A DNA stretch of 64,000 bases from an uncultured Prevotella sp. GTDB taxonomy: Bacteria > Bacteroidota > Bacteroidia > Bacteroidales > Bacteroidaceae. Positions 28,107-36,570 of this stretch are shown piece after piece (positions within the stretch are counted from its first letter, which is position 1; every line of letters begins with the position of its first letter). Below the pieces are notes generated by a model, which worked only from the letters and a program-made list of their open reading frames with translations, was not told the origin of the DNA and did not search any database. The translations under genes and the position numbers were made by a program. The stretch lies in contig CAKPZJ010000001.1 of the NCBI GenBank assembly GCA_934204655.1, positions 62,001 through 126,000 of the forward strand. The letters are read 5' to 3'.

Positions 28107-30095
28107 ATGACAGAAACAACCCATACCCACTGCTGCTGCGACACTCATAGGGATTGCCAGCATTCAGAACCTAACTCCGAGCACCATGCCCATGACCACG
28201 AACATGAGCATGGATCGCTCCGCAGCCAGTTAGTCCTTATCACCGTTACCGTACTGCTGCTCATCGTGGCCGTCGTGATAGAGAAGACTTGCCACCTGGC
28301 TCCCTGGCAACTGCTGTTGGTCTACCTGGTGCCCTACCTGCTTATAGGTCACGACACCCTGAGGGAGGCGGCCGAAGGCGTCATCAGCGGCGACATGTTC
28401 AATGAGCACTTCCTGATGACCATTGCCACCATTGGTGCCCTGTGCATAGGTTTTTTCCCCGGCGCAGAGACCGAGTATCCCGAGGCAGTATTCGTGATGC
28501 TCTTCTTTCAGATTGGCGAACTCTTCGAGGGCTACGCTGAGGGACAGAGTCGTAAGAGTATAGCCCACCTGATGGACATTCACCCCGATGTGGCTTACGT
28601 GAAGCGTGGCGGACAGGTGGCCGCCGTGGCCCCGGCCACCGTGGCGATAGGCGAGACCATTGTGATTAAGCCCGGCGAGAAAGTGCCGTTAGACGGTGTG
28701 GTGCTGAGCGGCACGTCGGCCCTCAACACGCTGGCCCTCACGGGCGAGAGCGTGCCCCGCGATGTTACCGTGGGCGATGATGTCATATCGGGCTGTATCA
28801 ACCTTATCGGTGTGGTCGAGGTGCGTACCACCAAGACTTTCGGAGAGAGCACCGTGTCCAAGATACTCAACATGGTCGAAGCCGCCGACCAGCGTAAGTC
28901 GCGCAGCGAGTCCTTTATCACCCGCTTTGCCCGCGTCTATACCCCCGTGGTGGTCTTCTTAGCCTTAGCCCTGGCCATCATCCCGCCCCTGGTGCTGACC
29001 GGTTCCTTTGCCGACCTCTTCCCACTCTGGCTCAACCGCGCCCTCATCTTCTTGGTGGTATCGTGCCCCTGCGCCCTGGTTATCAGCGTGCCGCTTACCT
29101 TCTTTGGCGGAATAGGCGGAGCCTCGCGTAGCGGCATCCTTATCAAGGGCAGCAACGATATAGACGTGCTGAACCAGATAGATACCGTGGTGTTCGACAA
29201 GACGGGCACGCTGACCTGCGGGCAGTTCGATGTCGAGGCCGTACACCCCGACCATCTCGATGCCACCCACTTGCTGCACCTGGCAGCCCACGTAGAGCAC
29301 TTTACTACCCACCCCATAGGCGCCGCGCTGCGCGCCGCGTTCCCCAACGAGGCCACCGATGGTTGCCAGGTTACCGATGTACAGGAGATAGCCGGACAGG
29401 GCATCACCGCCCGGGTCAATGGGCAGACCGTGAGCGTGGGCAATACCAAGCTGATGGATGCCGTGGGTGCCCAGTGGCATGGCTGCCACCGCGTGGGTAC
29501 CATCATCCATGTGGCTGTCGACGGTGTGTACGTCGGCCATATCGTGGTGGGCGACCGCATCAAGCCCGACAGCGCCGAGGCCATCGCCCTGCTCCGCAAG
29601 CAGGGTGTGCGCCACACCGTCATGCTGACCGGCGACCGCGAGGAGGTGGCTGCCGACGTGGCCCGTACCCTGGGCATCGACGAGTATCATTCCGAACTGC
29701 TGCCCACCGACAAGGTGACCCACGTAGAACGCTTGCTCGCTGCCCAGCGGCCTGGCCATACCTTAGCCTTTGTGGGCGACGGTATCAACGATGCCCCCGT
29801 GCTCAAGCGGGCCGACGTGGGCATAGCCATGGGAGCCCTTGGCAGCGATGCCGCTACCGAGGCTGCCGAGGTGGTGCTCATGGATGATAAGCCCAGCAAG
29901 GTGGCCCGTGCCATAGCTATAGCCCGGCGAACCACGCGCATAGCCCACCAGAATGTGTGGCTGGCTATAGGGGTCAAGGTGGCTGTGCTGGCCTTGGCCA
30001 CCGTGGGCCTGAGTAATATGTGGATGGCCGTCATGGCCGATGTAGGCGTTACGGTAGTGGCTGTGCTCAATGCCATGCGCGCCCTGCGTAAGTAG
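28107..30095 (+). CDS. Heavy-metal P1B-type ATPase (zinc/cadmium/lead class)
   Basis: 662 aa from the ATG at 28107 (MTETTHTHCCCD); the upstream in-frame ATG lies before the promoter. The N-terminus is Cys/His-rich (CCCDTHRDC; HHAHDHEHEHG), a likely metal-binding tail replacing the usual HMA domain. Later come the membrane segments, the TGE phosphatase loop (LALTGESVP), the metal-site motif SCPCALVIS, the phosphorylation motif DKTGTLTCG, and VGDGINDAPVLKRADVGIAMG. CPC without other copper marks points to Zn/Cd/Pb/Co export. Regulated by the palindromic site just upstream (inference). Confidence 0.92.
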   Translation: MTETTHTHCCCDTHRDCQHSEPNSEHHAHDHEHEHGSLRSQLVLITVTVLLLIVAVVIEKTCHLAPWQLLLVYLVPYLLIGHDTLREAAEGVISGDMFNEHFLMTIATIGALCIGFFPGAETEYPEAVFVMLFFQIGELFEGYAEGQSRKSIAHLMDIHPDVAYVKRGGQVAAVAPATVAIGETIVIKPGEKVPLDGVVLSGTSALNTLALTGESVPRDVTVGDDVISGCINLIGVVEVRTTKTFGESTVSKILNMVEAADQRKSRSESFITRFARVYTPVVVFLALALAIIPPLVLTGSFADLFPLWLNRALIFLVVSCPCALVISVPLTFFGGIGGASRSGILIKGSNDIDVLNQIDTVVFDKTGTLTCGQFDVEAVHPDHLDATHLLHLAAHVEHFTTHPIGAALRAAFPNEATDGCQVTDVQEIAGQGITARVNGQTVSVGNTKLMDAVGAQWHGCHRVGTIIHVAVDGVYVGHIVVGDRIKPDSAEAIALLRKQGVRHTVMLTGDREEVAADVARTLGIDEYHSELLPTDKVTHVERLLAAQRPGHTLAFVGDGINDAPVLKRADVGIAMGALGSDAATEAAEVVLMDDKPSKVARAIAIARRTTRIAHQNVWLAIGVKVAVLALATVGLSNMWMAVMADVGVTVVAVLNAMRALRK

Positions 30096-30102
30096 CGCGC
30101 TG

Positions 30103-30654
30103 TCAGCCCGCCTGGTGCTCCGCCTTGCGCTCCAGGTACTGGGCGAAGATGCGCGCAGCGCTCTCCACCTTGGCCGCGCAGGGTCTGGTCTTGTAGTATT
30201 CGGCAGTGCGGGCCGATGCTACATAGCTCGAGTGGGCCTTGTCGTGCCCCTTCAGTCCCAGTATCTCGGCACAGATTATCGAGCCGTTGGCCGCTGTTGA
30301 CTGCGCTATCAGGTCTTGTACTACCTTGTAGCAGGCCGACTTTCCGGCACGGTCGCTGCCCACGGTCTGCCCGCAGTCCAGTCCTGCCAGCATCACCAGG
30401 GCCGATACGGCGCCGCACATCATCCTGAGCCGGCCCACGCCGCCGCCAAATCCGGCCGCCAAGCGCTTGGCCATGGTGTCGTCCAGCCCGTACAGGTCGG
30501 CAAAGGCGGCCACCACCGACTGGCAGCAGCCATAGCCCTCCATAAAGTTATCTACTGCCCTTGCCACGCGCGCCTCCATCTCGGCGCTCAGTGGCAAGGG
30601 CTTCTGCGTGGCCCCCTCTGTGGGTACAGCCCTATCGTTAGTATTGTCCATCAT
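30103..30654 (-). CDS. C_GCAxxG_C_C family (putative redox) protein
   Basis: 183 aa, soluble. The conserved cysteine pattern begins MEGYGCCQSVVAAFADLYG (about residues 38-56), then AAGFGGGVGRLRMMCGAVSA, followed by isolated cysteines in LDCGQTVG, SACYKVV, IICAEILG and RPCAAKV. This matches the C_GCAxxG_C_C family, whose spaced cysteines may bind a metal or take part in redox chemistry; function is not settled. An N-terminal 20-residue extension is unconserved. It converges on the metal ATPase, ending 8 nt away. The start could be 30654 or 30651. Confidence 0.85.
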   Translation of the reverse strand: MMDNTNDRAVPTEGATQKPLPLSAEMEARVARAVDNFMEGYGCCQSVVAAFADLYGLDDTMAKRLAAGFGGGVGRLRMMCGAVSALVMLAGLDCGQTVGSDRAGKSACYKVVQDLIAQSTAANGSIICAEILGLKGHDKAHSSYVASARTAEYYKTRPCAAKVESAARIFAQYLERKAEHQAG

Positions 30655-30858
30655 CTATGATTGATTTAGTGGTTGCGAAGATACTAAATGTGTCCGATAC
30701 CGCCCCGCTTGCCCCGGCGCTTTAACACTCTATAACGCTTCTCGCGGCTGTTGGGCCGATGGTGGCCGTCGCGGTGGCGATGACGAACTCAAAATCAGCG
30801 ACCGATGAGCCGTTTTCTGGCGGCTGTCATCTAAAAATTTCGTTTTTAACTAAAAAGA

Positions 30859-30890
30859 TTTGTTAGTATCAAATTAAAGTCCTATATTTG
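30859..30890 (+). promoter_or_regulatory. Consensus promoter with no protein gene downstream
   Basis: TTTG (30859-30862), exactly 20 nt, TATATTTG (30883-30890). No open frame of note follows; a terminator ends 77 nt later. Confidence 0.8.
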
Positions 30891-30895
30891 CCGTA

Positions 30896-30967
30896 TTCTT
30901 TTTGATTTCAACCTTATTATTTTTGAAATCGTCCTGAGGTTGGTCGCATCCTGCACCAACCTCTTTT
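30896..30967 (+). ncRNA. Candidate small RNA, about 72 nt
   Basis: Predicted start just after the perfect promoter box and end at an intrinsic terminator. Two stem-loops fill it: GATTTCAA (30904-30911) with TTGAAATC (30923-30930), and GAGGTTGGT (30936-30944) with ACCAACCTC (30955-30963) followed by TTTT. No start codon with a sensible frame lies inside. Family unknown to me; a trans-acting small RNA is the most likely type. Confidence 0.55.
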
Positions 30968-31085
30968 GGCGCGTAGCTTCCACCGTTGAAAAGTAAATCC
31001 CCTGAGTTGCTAAGGATATTTTAGCTTTTGCAGATAGCGTCTTGGACATAACCCTAATAGCTATGTTTAATCCCGGGATGGTAGT

Positions 31086-31573
31086 GCGCGCTGAAAGCGC
31101 TGCAGTTTATAGCCTGGGGCAACGCCCCAGGTACACAACTACCGAACTATTGTCGCGCTGTAGGCGCAAAAGTAGTGTAAGCTGAGAGCCACGAGCTTGC
31201 TCGAATGGCCGATGCGCAGCCTGTTTTCTATAAAAGTGGCCGTAGGCGTTATCCTCGTGAACTTGTCCATGCCAAGGACTGTGCTTATTGAGGTATTGTA
31301 AATTATGGGGGACATTCCTGCCGTTTTGACGCTTCGCTACTTTTGCGCCTACAGCGCGCATTGCTTGTATGGGGATGATACCTGGGGCGTTGCCCTATGC
31401 TCTATACTTCTGCGCTTTCAGCGCGTGCTGATGGTGAGACTATCCTCATCTGGCCTAAAATGGTTGTGACTATTCCCGTAACCATCGCGAGAAATGAAAA
31501 GGCAGGTCTTTAAGTTTCTAATGGCAGCTCCTATATTTTTAACAACCCCCATACGCAAGTCCGTGTGAGCTAC
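31086..31573. repeat. Composite tandem repeat, unit 1 (element A + linker + partial B)
   Basis: 488-bp unit. Element A (31086-31426) starts with the GCGCTGAAAGCGC stem-loop and ends with its reverse complement; nearly 100-bp inverted ends contain a CCTGGGGCAACGCCCCAGG hairpin and GCGCTGTAGGCGCAAAAGTAG. In this unit the right-hand hairpin is damaged (GCCCTATG instead of GCCCCAGG). A linker and the first 60 nt of element B follow. The left half is identical to unit 3. An 84-codon minus-strand frame spans the element but is judged non-coding. Confidence 0.85.
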
Positions 31574-32061
31574 GCGCGCTGAAAGCGCAACAGTTTATAG
31601 CCTGGGGCAACGCCCCAGGTACACAACCACCGAACTATTGTCGCGCTGTAGGCGCAAAAGTAGTGTAAGCCGAGAGCCACGAGCTTGCTCGAATGGCCGA
31701 TGCGCAGCCTGTTTTCTATAAAAGTAGCCGTAGGCGTTATCTTCGAGAACTTGTCCATGCCAAGGACTGTGCTTATTGAGGTATTGTAAATTATGGGGGA
31801 CATTCCTGCCGTTTTGACGCTTCGCTACTTTTGCGCCTACAGCGCGCATTGCTTGTATGGGGATGATACCTGGGGCGTTGCCCCAGGCTCTATACTTCTG
31901 CGCTTTCAGCGCGTGCTGATGGTGAGACTATCCCCATCCGGCCTAAAATGGCTGTGACTATTCCCGTAACCATCGCGAGAAATGAAAAGGCAGGTCTTTA
32001 AGTTTCTAATGGCAGCTCCCATATTTTTAACACCCCCCATACGCAAGTCCGTGTGAGCTAC
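31574..32061. repeat. Composite tandem repeat, unit 2
   Basis: Exactly 488 bp after unit 1. Both CCTGGGG hairpins are intact. It differs from units 1 and 3 at scattered sites in the left half (for example AACAG for TGCAG, and TTCGAGAAC for CTCGTGAAC) but shares its right half with unit 3. Ends with the same partial B and a CCGTGTGAGCTACGCGCGCT junction. Confidence 0.85.
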
Positions 32062-32550
32062 GCGCGCTGAAAGCGCTGCAGTTTATAGCCTGGGGCAACG
32101 CCCCAGGTACACAACTACCGAACTATTGTCGCGCTGTAGGCGCAAAAGTAGTGTAAGCTGAGAGCCACGAGCTTGCTCGAATGGCCGATGCGCAGCCTGT
32201 TTTCTATAAAAGTGGCCGTAGGCGTTATCCTCGTGAACTTGTCCATGCCAAGGACTGTGCTTATTGAGGTATTGTAAATTATGGGGGACATTCCTGCCGT
32301 TTTGACGCTTCGCTACTTTTGCGCCTACAGCGCGCATTGCTTGTATGGGGATGATACCTGGGGCGTTGCCCCAGGCTCTATACTTCTGCGCTTTCAGCGC
32401 GTGCTGATGGTGAGACTATCCCATCCGGCCTAAAATGGCTGTGACTATTCCCGTAACTATCGCGAGAAAATAAAAGACAGACTTTTAGCGTTCTAATGAC
32501 GGCTCCCAGCTTGCTAATGACGGCTCCGGGAAACGTAAAGATTGGCCTCT
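32062..32550. repeat. Composite tandem repeat, unit 3, ending in fuller element B
   Basis: The left half matches unit 1 and the right half matches unit 2, so it is a mosaic. Instead of the truncated B it continues into a longer B (about 32448-32545) with two GACGGCTCC-type repeats and a GGGAAACGTAAAG end, as in the stand-alone copies. The remaining 179 nt to the sigma-factor promoter show nothing recognisable. Confidence 0.8.
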
Positions 32551-32729
32551 GCAATCGGCGCAGATGCTTCTCATCGCATGAATGGTCATGGAGACTTTTC
32601 CAGCGATTACCTCCAGCGCGTCAGCAACCATAGCTCTTCGCTTTCTGCCCATTTGCTTTTTTACGCTTACGCTCTTGGCTGTTCTGATACCTACTTCGGC
32701 TCTTATGATGATAATCTTTTTTAAAAAAG

Positions 32730-32761
32730 TTTGGGTCATAGTAATAAAAATGTTAACTTTG
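32730..32761 (+). promoter_or_regulatory. Sigma-factor gene promoter
   Basis: TTTG (32730-32733), 20 nt, TAACTTTG (32754-32761), 79 nt before the ATG. Confidence 0.8.
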
Positions 32762-32840
32762 CAATTAATTAACAGTGATAATACAATAAATAGCCAGTGC
32801 CTATAGCAAACATTTACTTATTAATAATACGATTAAGGAA

Positions 32841-33440
32841 ATGAATGTACTGAGTAATATGACCGACGAACAGTTGGCCATGGCTTATATAGGCGGAAAT
32901 GCGGCAGCTTTCGACTTGGTTCTGGCTCGCAATCAGCAGAAGATTTACTCCTATATCCTCTTTGTGGTTCACGACCGCGAGACGGCCGAGGATGTGTTTC
33001 AGGACACGTTCGTCAAAGTCGTCATGCGCCTGCAGCAGGGCCGCTACATACCCAGTGGCAAGTTTGCAGCCTGGGTTATGCGCATAGCCCACAATGTCAT
33101 TATGGACCATTACCGCGACCAGCACGGCGAGGGTCTCGTAGACTCGGCGGCCAATAGCGACGCTGCCGACTGCGACAGTATGGAGCTGGCAGAGGGTAAT
33201 GTAGAGAGCCGCTATGTCAACGAGCGGGTATATACCGATGTGCGCCACATGATGAACATGCTGCCTCCGGTACAGCGCGAGGTTATCTTTATGCGCTTCT
33301 TTCAGGACTTGTCATTCAAGGAGATAGCCGAGGCCACCAACGTGAGCATCAACACGGCCCTTGGGCGTATGCGCTATGCCGTGTTCAACCTGCGCCGTAT
33401 GGCCAAGAGCCATGGGGTGTACCTGCAGTTAGAGCAGTAG
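32841..33440 (+). CDS. ECF-type RNA polymerase sigma factor
   Basis: 199 aa with sigma regions 2 and 4 only. Region 2 (about residues 20-95) has DRETAEDVFQDTFVKVVMRL and AAWVMRIAHNVIMDHYRD, the core-binding and -10-binding helices. Region 4 (about 140-190) has LPPVQREVIFMRFFQDLSFK and an EIAEATNVSINTALGRMRYA helix-turn-helix. No anti-sigma gene is adjacent; the neighbour rpe is convergent. The regulon is unknown. Confidence 0.93.
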   Translation: MNVLSNMTDEQLAMAYIGGNAAAFDLVLARNQQKIYSYILFVVHDRETAEDVFQDTFVKVVMRLQQGRYIPSGKFAAWVMRIAHNVIMDHYRDQHGEGLVDSAANSDAADCDSMELAEGNVESRYVNERVYTDVRHMMNMLPPVQREVIFMRFFQDLSFKEIAEATNVSINTALGRMRYAVFNLRRMAKSHGVYLQLEQ

Positions 33441-33448
33441 GCCGCGGG

Positions 33449-34117
33449 TTACTCGTGTCCTAACAGGCCCCTGATGGTCTGGCAGGGGTCGGTGGCCCCG
33501 AATACATAGCTGCCGCTTACCAGCACATTAGCCCCGGCCTCTATGACCTGTGGGGCCGTCTGCCCGTTGATACCCCCGTCTACCTCTATCAGCGGTTTCT
33601 TCGTGGTGGCATCTACCATCAGGCGCAGCCGCTTTATCTTGCTTATCGCCTGGGGTATAAACGACTGCCCGCCAAATCCCGGGTTAACACTCATTATCAA
33701 TATCAGGTCTGCGTCCTCCAGGACTTCCTCTACGGCGCAGAGCGGAGTAGCCGGGTTGAGCGCCACGCCCGCTTTCATGCCCGCAGCGTGTATCTGCTGG
33801 ATGGTGCGGTGCAGGTGTGTACACGCCTCGGCATGCACGGTCATTACCTGTCCGCCCGCCTGGCGCACAGCGTCTATATAGTTTTCCGGATGTACGGTCA
33901 TCATGTGAACATCGAGCACCTTGGTACACAGGCGCTGGGCCGCCTTGATGACGGGAAAACCAAAGGATATGTTAGGGACAAACACCCCATCCATCACGTC
34001 CAGGTGCAGCCACTCGGCAGCGCTCCGGTTAATCATATCGAGTTGCTGGGCCAGCTGGCCAAAGTCGGCCGACAGCAGGGAGGGGGCTATTATCGTGCTA
34101 TTTTTCATCGTACACAT
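33449..34117 (-). CDS. rpe: Ribulose-phosphate 3-epimerase
   Basis: 222 aa (or 219 from the ATG at 34108, MKNSTIIAPSLL, where conservation begins). TIM-barrel motifs are APSLLSADFGQL, HLDVMDGVFVPNISFG (metal His/Asp), HMMTVHPE, MSVNPGFGGQSF and EVDGGING. It interconverts ribulose-5-phosphate and xylulose-5-phosphate in the pentose phosphate pathway. Ends 9 nt from the sigma-factor stop; downstream of a small-protein gene with an 18-nt gap. Confidence 0.95.
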   Translation of the reverse strand: MCTMKNSTIIAPSLLSADFGQLAQQLDMINRSAAEWLHLDVMDGVFVPNISFGFPVIKAAQRLCTKVLDVHMMTVHPENYIDAVRQAGGQVMTVHAEACTHLHRTIQQIHAAGMKAGVALNPATPLCAVEEVLEDADLILIMSVNPGFGGQSFIPQAISKIKRLRLMVDATTKKPLIEVDGGINGQTAPQVIEAGANVLVSGSYVFGATDPCQTIRGLLGHE

Positions 34118-34134
34118 TATTATATATATAAGTA

Positions 34135-34272
34135 TCAGTTCATGCAGGTCTTATAGACGTTGGCCTTGCCGCTCGCAGCCTGGTACAGACGGCCCACTTG
34201 ACGTATAATGCGCAGCGTTTGCTCCGAGGGCTGCATCTCTTTAGGGGTAAAGTACTTCATAGGCAGTATCAT
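34135..34272 (-). CDS. Small conserved-type protein (41-45 aa)
   Basis: A short gene starting at 34272 (MILPMKYFTPKEMQPSE) or, more likely, at the in-frame ATG at 34260 (MKYFTPKEMQ). The sequence continues SEQTLRIIRQVGRLYQAA and ends YKTCMN. The MKYFTP-EMQPS-QTLRIIRQ pattern resembles short hypothetical proteins I recall from Bacteroides and Prevotella, often encoded singly. It predicts one amphipathic helix and no membrane segment. It may share a transcript with rpe. Function unknown. Upstream, 34273-34481 holds no feature I can support. Confidence 0.65.
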   Translation of the reverse strand: MILPMKYFTPKEMQPSEQTLRIIRQVGRLYQAASGKANVYKTCMN

Positions 34273-34481
34273 GATTTTTATTAGTATAACGGCCCACGTC
34301 CCCTTTTATTACATAGATGGGTCAAAACTTTTTGCCTACGGCCCTCCGTGGCTCTGCTGACGGTCGGTTCGTGGCCCCTTGTGGTCCCGTACAGACAGGT
34401 GGCTGTCGCCCTGGCAGAGGAGGCCATTTGTAAGCCATTCGGAATAATTGCTATTAAAATATCACTTTTTCCCACGAAAAG

Positions 34482-34512
34482 TTTGCAGGGTCACTTTTTT
34501 TTGCTACATTTG
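34482..34512 (+). promoter_or_regulatory. trp operon promoter
   Basis: TTTG (34482-34485), 19 nt, TACATTTG (34505-34512). Transcription should start near 34520 and run through the leader peptide. Confidence 0.8.
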
Positions 34513-34548
34513 CAACCATAAAATTAGTAATGACAAATGAGAAATAAT

Positions 34549-34596
34549 ATGTCTACATCATGGTGGTGGCGTTACTCAAGATTGAAACAGTCGTGA
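34549..34596 (+). CDS. trpL: trp leader peptide
   Basis: 15 codons encoding MSTSWWWRYSRLKQS, with three consecutive TGG Trp codons at 34561-34569. It sits between the promoter and an intrinsic terminator ahead of trpD. Ribosome stalling at the Trp codons under Trp starvation would free the leader RNA to avoid the terminator, as in classical attenuation. The stop region itself (GTCGTGAG, 34590-34597) can pair with CTTACGAC in the terminator loop. Confidence 0.85.
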   Translation: MSTSWWWRYSRLKQS

Positions 34597-34667
34597 GCAA
34601 CCCAGCCGTGTAGATATCCGAGAGATAGAGAGAGGCCTGCCGTACTTACGACAGGCCTCTTTTTTTC
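34590..34667 (+). terminator. trp attenuator: terminator with candidate antiterminator
   Basis: Terminator stem AGAGGCCTG (34631-34639) with CAGGCCTCT (34652-34660), extended by CGT/ACG inside, then six or more T. The alternative pairing GTCGTGAG (34590-34597) with CTTACGAC (34645-34652), 8 bp with one G-T pair, would break the terminator's 3' arm and loop. It lies 48 nt upstream of trpD. Confidence 0.8.
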
Positions 34668-34714
34668 TTTTGGTAACAACCATCAATAGCAACTTATAAA
34701 CAAACAAGGCAGAT

Positions 34715-35719
34715 ATGGAAATGAAGGACATTTTGGGCAAGGTACTCAACCAGGAGCGGCTTACCCGCGAGGAGACAAGAGAGATACTCATCGGCATTAC
34801 CCGTGAGGCTTACCCGCAGGAGCAGGTTACGGCCCTGCTTACCGCCATACAGATGCGCGGCGTAACGGTCGACGAGCTGTTAGGATTTCGCGACGGCATA
34901 CTTGAAACGGGTGTTCCGGCGCAGCTGGACTGTCCCCGCTACATCGACGTGGTAGGCACGGGCGGCGACAGGAAGAACACCTTTAACATATCGACCACCT
35001 CGTGCTTCGTCATAGCCGGCGCGGGCTATAAGGTGGCCAAGCACGGCAACTACGCAGCCACCAGCGTGAGTGGCGCGTCTAACGTGATAGCCCAGCATGG
35101 CGTTAGCTTCACCAGCGACATGGACACCCTGAACCGCTCTATCAACGAGGCCGGCATCGTGTACCTCCATGCCCAGCTCTTTGCCAAGGCCATGAAGTTT
35201 GTAGCCCCCATTCGCCGCGCCCTGCAGTTCCCCACGGTGTTCAACCTGCTGGGCCCGCTGGTAAACCCCGCTCACCCGAAGGCCCAGTTGCTCGGCGTGG
35301 CCAACCTGGACCAGATGCGGCTCTACGCGCAGGTCTACCAGCGCCTGGGCATCGACTATGGCATCATTAACAGCATCGATGGCTATGACGAGATATCCCT
35401 TACGGGCGACTTCAAGGTGGCCACCAATCAGTATGAACGCATCTTCCGTCCCGCCGACCTTGGCATGCAGCCCGTACGCCCCGAGGAGTTGCAGGCAGGT
35501 GCCACCGAGGAAGAGGCGGCCGCCATCTTTGACAGCGTGCTCAACAACACCTGTCTGCCCGCCCAGAAGAATATCGTAGTGGCCAATGCCGCCTTTGGCA
35601 TCCAGGTCATGGAGCACGGGCAGAAGTCCATTGACGAGTGTGTGGCCATCGCCCGCGAGAGCATAGACAGCGGTGCTGCCCTGCGCACCTTTAACAAGTT
35701 TGTCGAAATCAATTCCTAA
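34715..35719 (+). CDS. trpD: Anthranilate phosphoribosyltransferase
   Basis: 334 aa. The PRPP/Mg site GTGGDRKNTFNIST (about residues 82-95) and the later segment KHGNYAATSVSGASNVI match TrpD (normally KHGNR-x-x-SS-x-SGS-ADVLE; here Tyr replaces Arg and the acidic end is altered, as in several Bacteroidetes). It adds phosphoribose to anthranilate. It contains no Trp residues. First structural gene after the attenuator, an unusual position for trpD. Confidence 0.92.
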   Translation: MEMKDILGKVLNQERLTREETREILIGITREAYPQEQVTALLTAIQMRGVTVDELLGFRDGILETGVPAQLDCPRYIDVVGTGGDRKNTFNISTTSCFVIAGAGYKVAKHGNYAATSVSGASNVIAQHGVSFTSDMDTLNRSINEAGIVYLHAQLFAKAMKFVAPIRRALQFPTVFNLLGPLVNPAHPKAQLLGVANLDQMRLYAQVYQRLGIDYGIINSIDGYDEISLTGDFKVATNQYERIFRPADLGMQPVRPEELQAGATEEEAAAIFDSVLNNTCLPAQKNIVVANAAFGIQVMEHGQKSIDECVAIARESIDSGAALRTFNKFVEINS

Positions 35720-35726
35720 CCCCCTC

Positions 35727-36557
35727 ATGGCAGACATATTAGAAGAGATAGTAGCCTATAAGCGGCAGGAGGTGGCCCAGTTTGCCCAGATACTGCCCTT
35801 GGGCCACCTGGCCCGTATGACTGAGCGTGTCATGCACCTGCCGGTACCCTCCATGAGGCAGAACCTGATGCAGTCGGCCACGGGCATTATCGCCGAGTTC
35901 AAGCGCAAGTCGCCCTCTAAGGGCTGGATACACCGCGAAGCCCGCGTTAGCGACGTGGCACCGGCCTACCAGCAGGGCGGTGCCTCGGCCCTGAGCATAC
36001 TGACGGACCGCGAGTACTTCGGAGGCTACGACGAGTACATACAGCAGGCCCGCTTTACCGGGGTGACGCTCCCCATCCTCTATAAGAACTTCGTTGTCGA
36101 TGAGTACCAGCTCTTTCAAGCCCGCTATTGCGGTGCGTCGGCCGTACTGCTCATCGCGGCTGTGCTCTCGGTGGACGAGTGCCAGCGGCTGATGCAGTTG
36201 GCCCATCAGCTGGGTATGGAGGTGCTGTTAGAGATGCACAGTCAGTCGGAGCTGGACTACGTGGCCCTGGAGCCCGACATGTATGGTGTAAACAACCGCC
36301 ACTTAGGCACCTTCCATACCGATGTGCAGACCAGCTTTGACCTGGCCGGCCAGTTGCCAGAGGGCACCTGTCGGGTCAGCGAGAGCGGCCTCGCCTCGGC
36401 CGACACCATCCGCCAGTTGCGCGGTGTGGGTTACCGCGGTTTCCTCATCGGCGAGACCTTTATGAAGCAGCCCCGCCCCGGTGAAGCCCTGTCCCAGTTG
36501 GTGGCCGACCTCGGTGGCCGTGCTGCCCATAACATCCCGGATACAGATAACCACTAA
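35727..36557 (+). CDS. trpC: Indole-3-glycerol phosphate synthase
   Basis: 276 aa from the ATG at 35727 (MADILEEIVAYKRQEVA); longer upstream frames run inside trpD. TIM-barrel motifs are IIAEFKRKSPSKGWI (catalytic Lys), GGASALSILTDREYFGG, LYKNFVVDEYQLFQARYCGA, GVNNRHL and SESGLAS. Fourth step of the Trp branch. Seven nt after trpD, 13 nt before trpF. Confidence 0.94.
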   Translation: MADILEEIVAYKRQEVAQFAQILPLGHLARMTERVMHLPVPSMRQNLMQSATGIIAEFKRKSPSKGWIHREARVSDVAPAYQQGGASALSILTDREYFGGYDEYIQQARFTGVTLPILYKNFVVDEYQLFQARYCGASAVLLIAAVLSVDECQRLMQLAHQLGMEVLLEMHSQSELDYVALEPDMYGVNNRHLGTFHTDVQTSFDLAGQLPEGTCRVSESGLASADTIRQLRGVGYRGFLIGETFMKQPRPGEALSQLVADLGGRAAHNIPDTDNH

Positions 36558-36570
36558 CACATATACCACG

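Noticed and set aside
31107..32337. Three near-identical 84-codon minus-strand frames (31107-31361, 31595-31849, 32083-32337)
   Set aside because: They are read through the nested inverted repeats of element A; the protein is just the translation of the hairpins, the related copy at 7128-7397 does not keep the frame, and there is no promoter.
31086..32550. Possible CRISPR array
   Set aside because: Units are 488 bp with no short repeat-spacer alternation and no cas genes.
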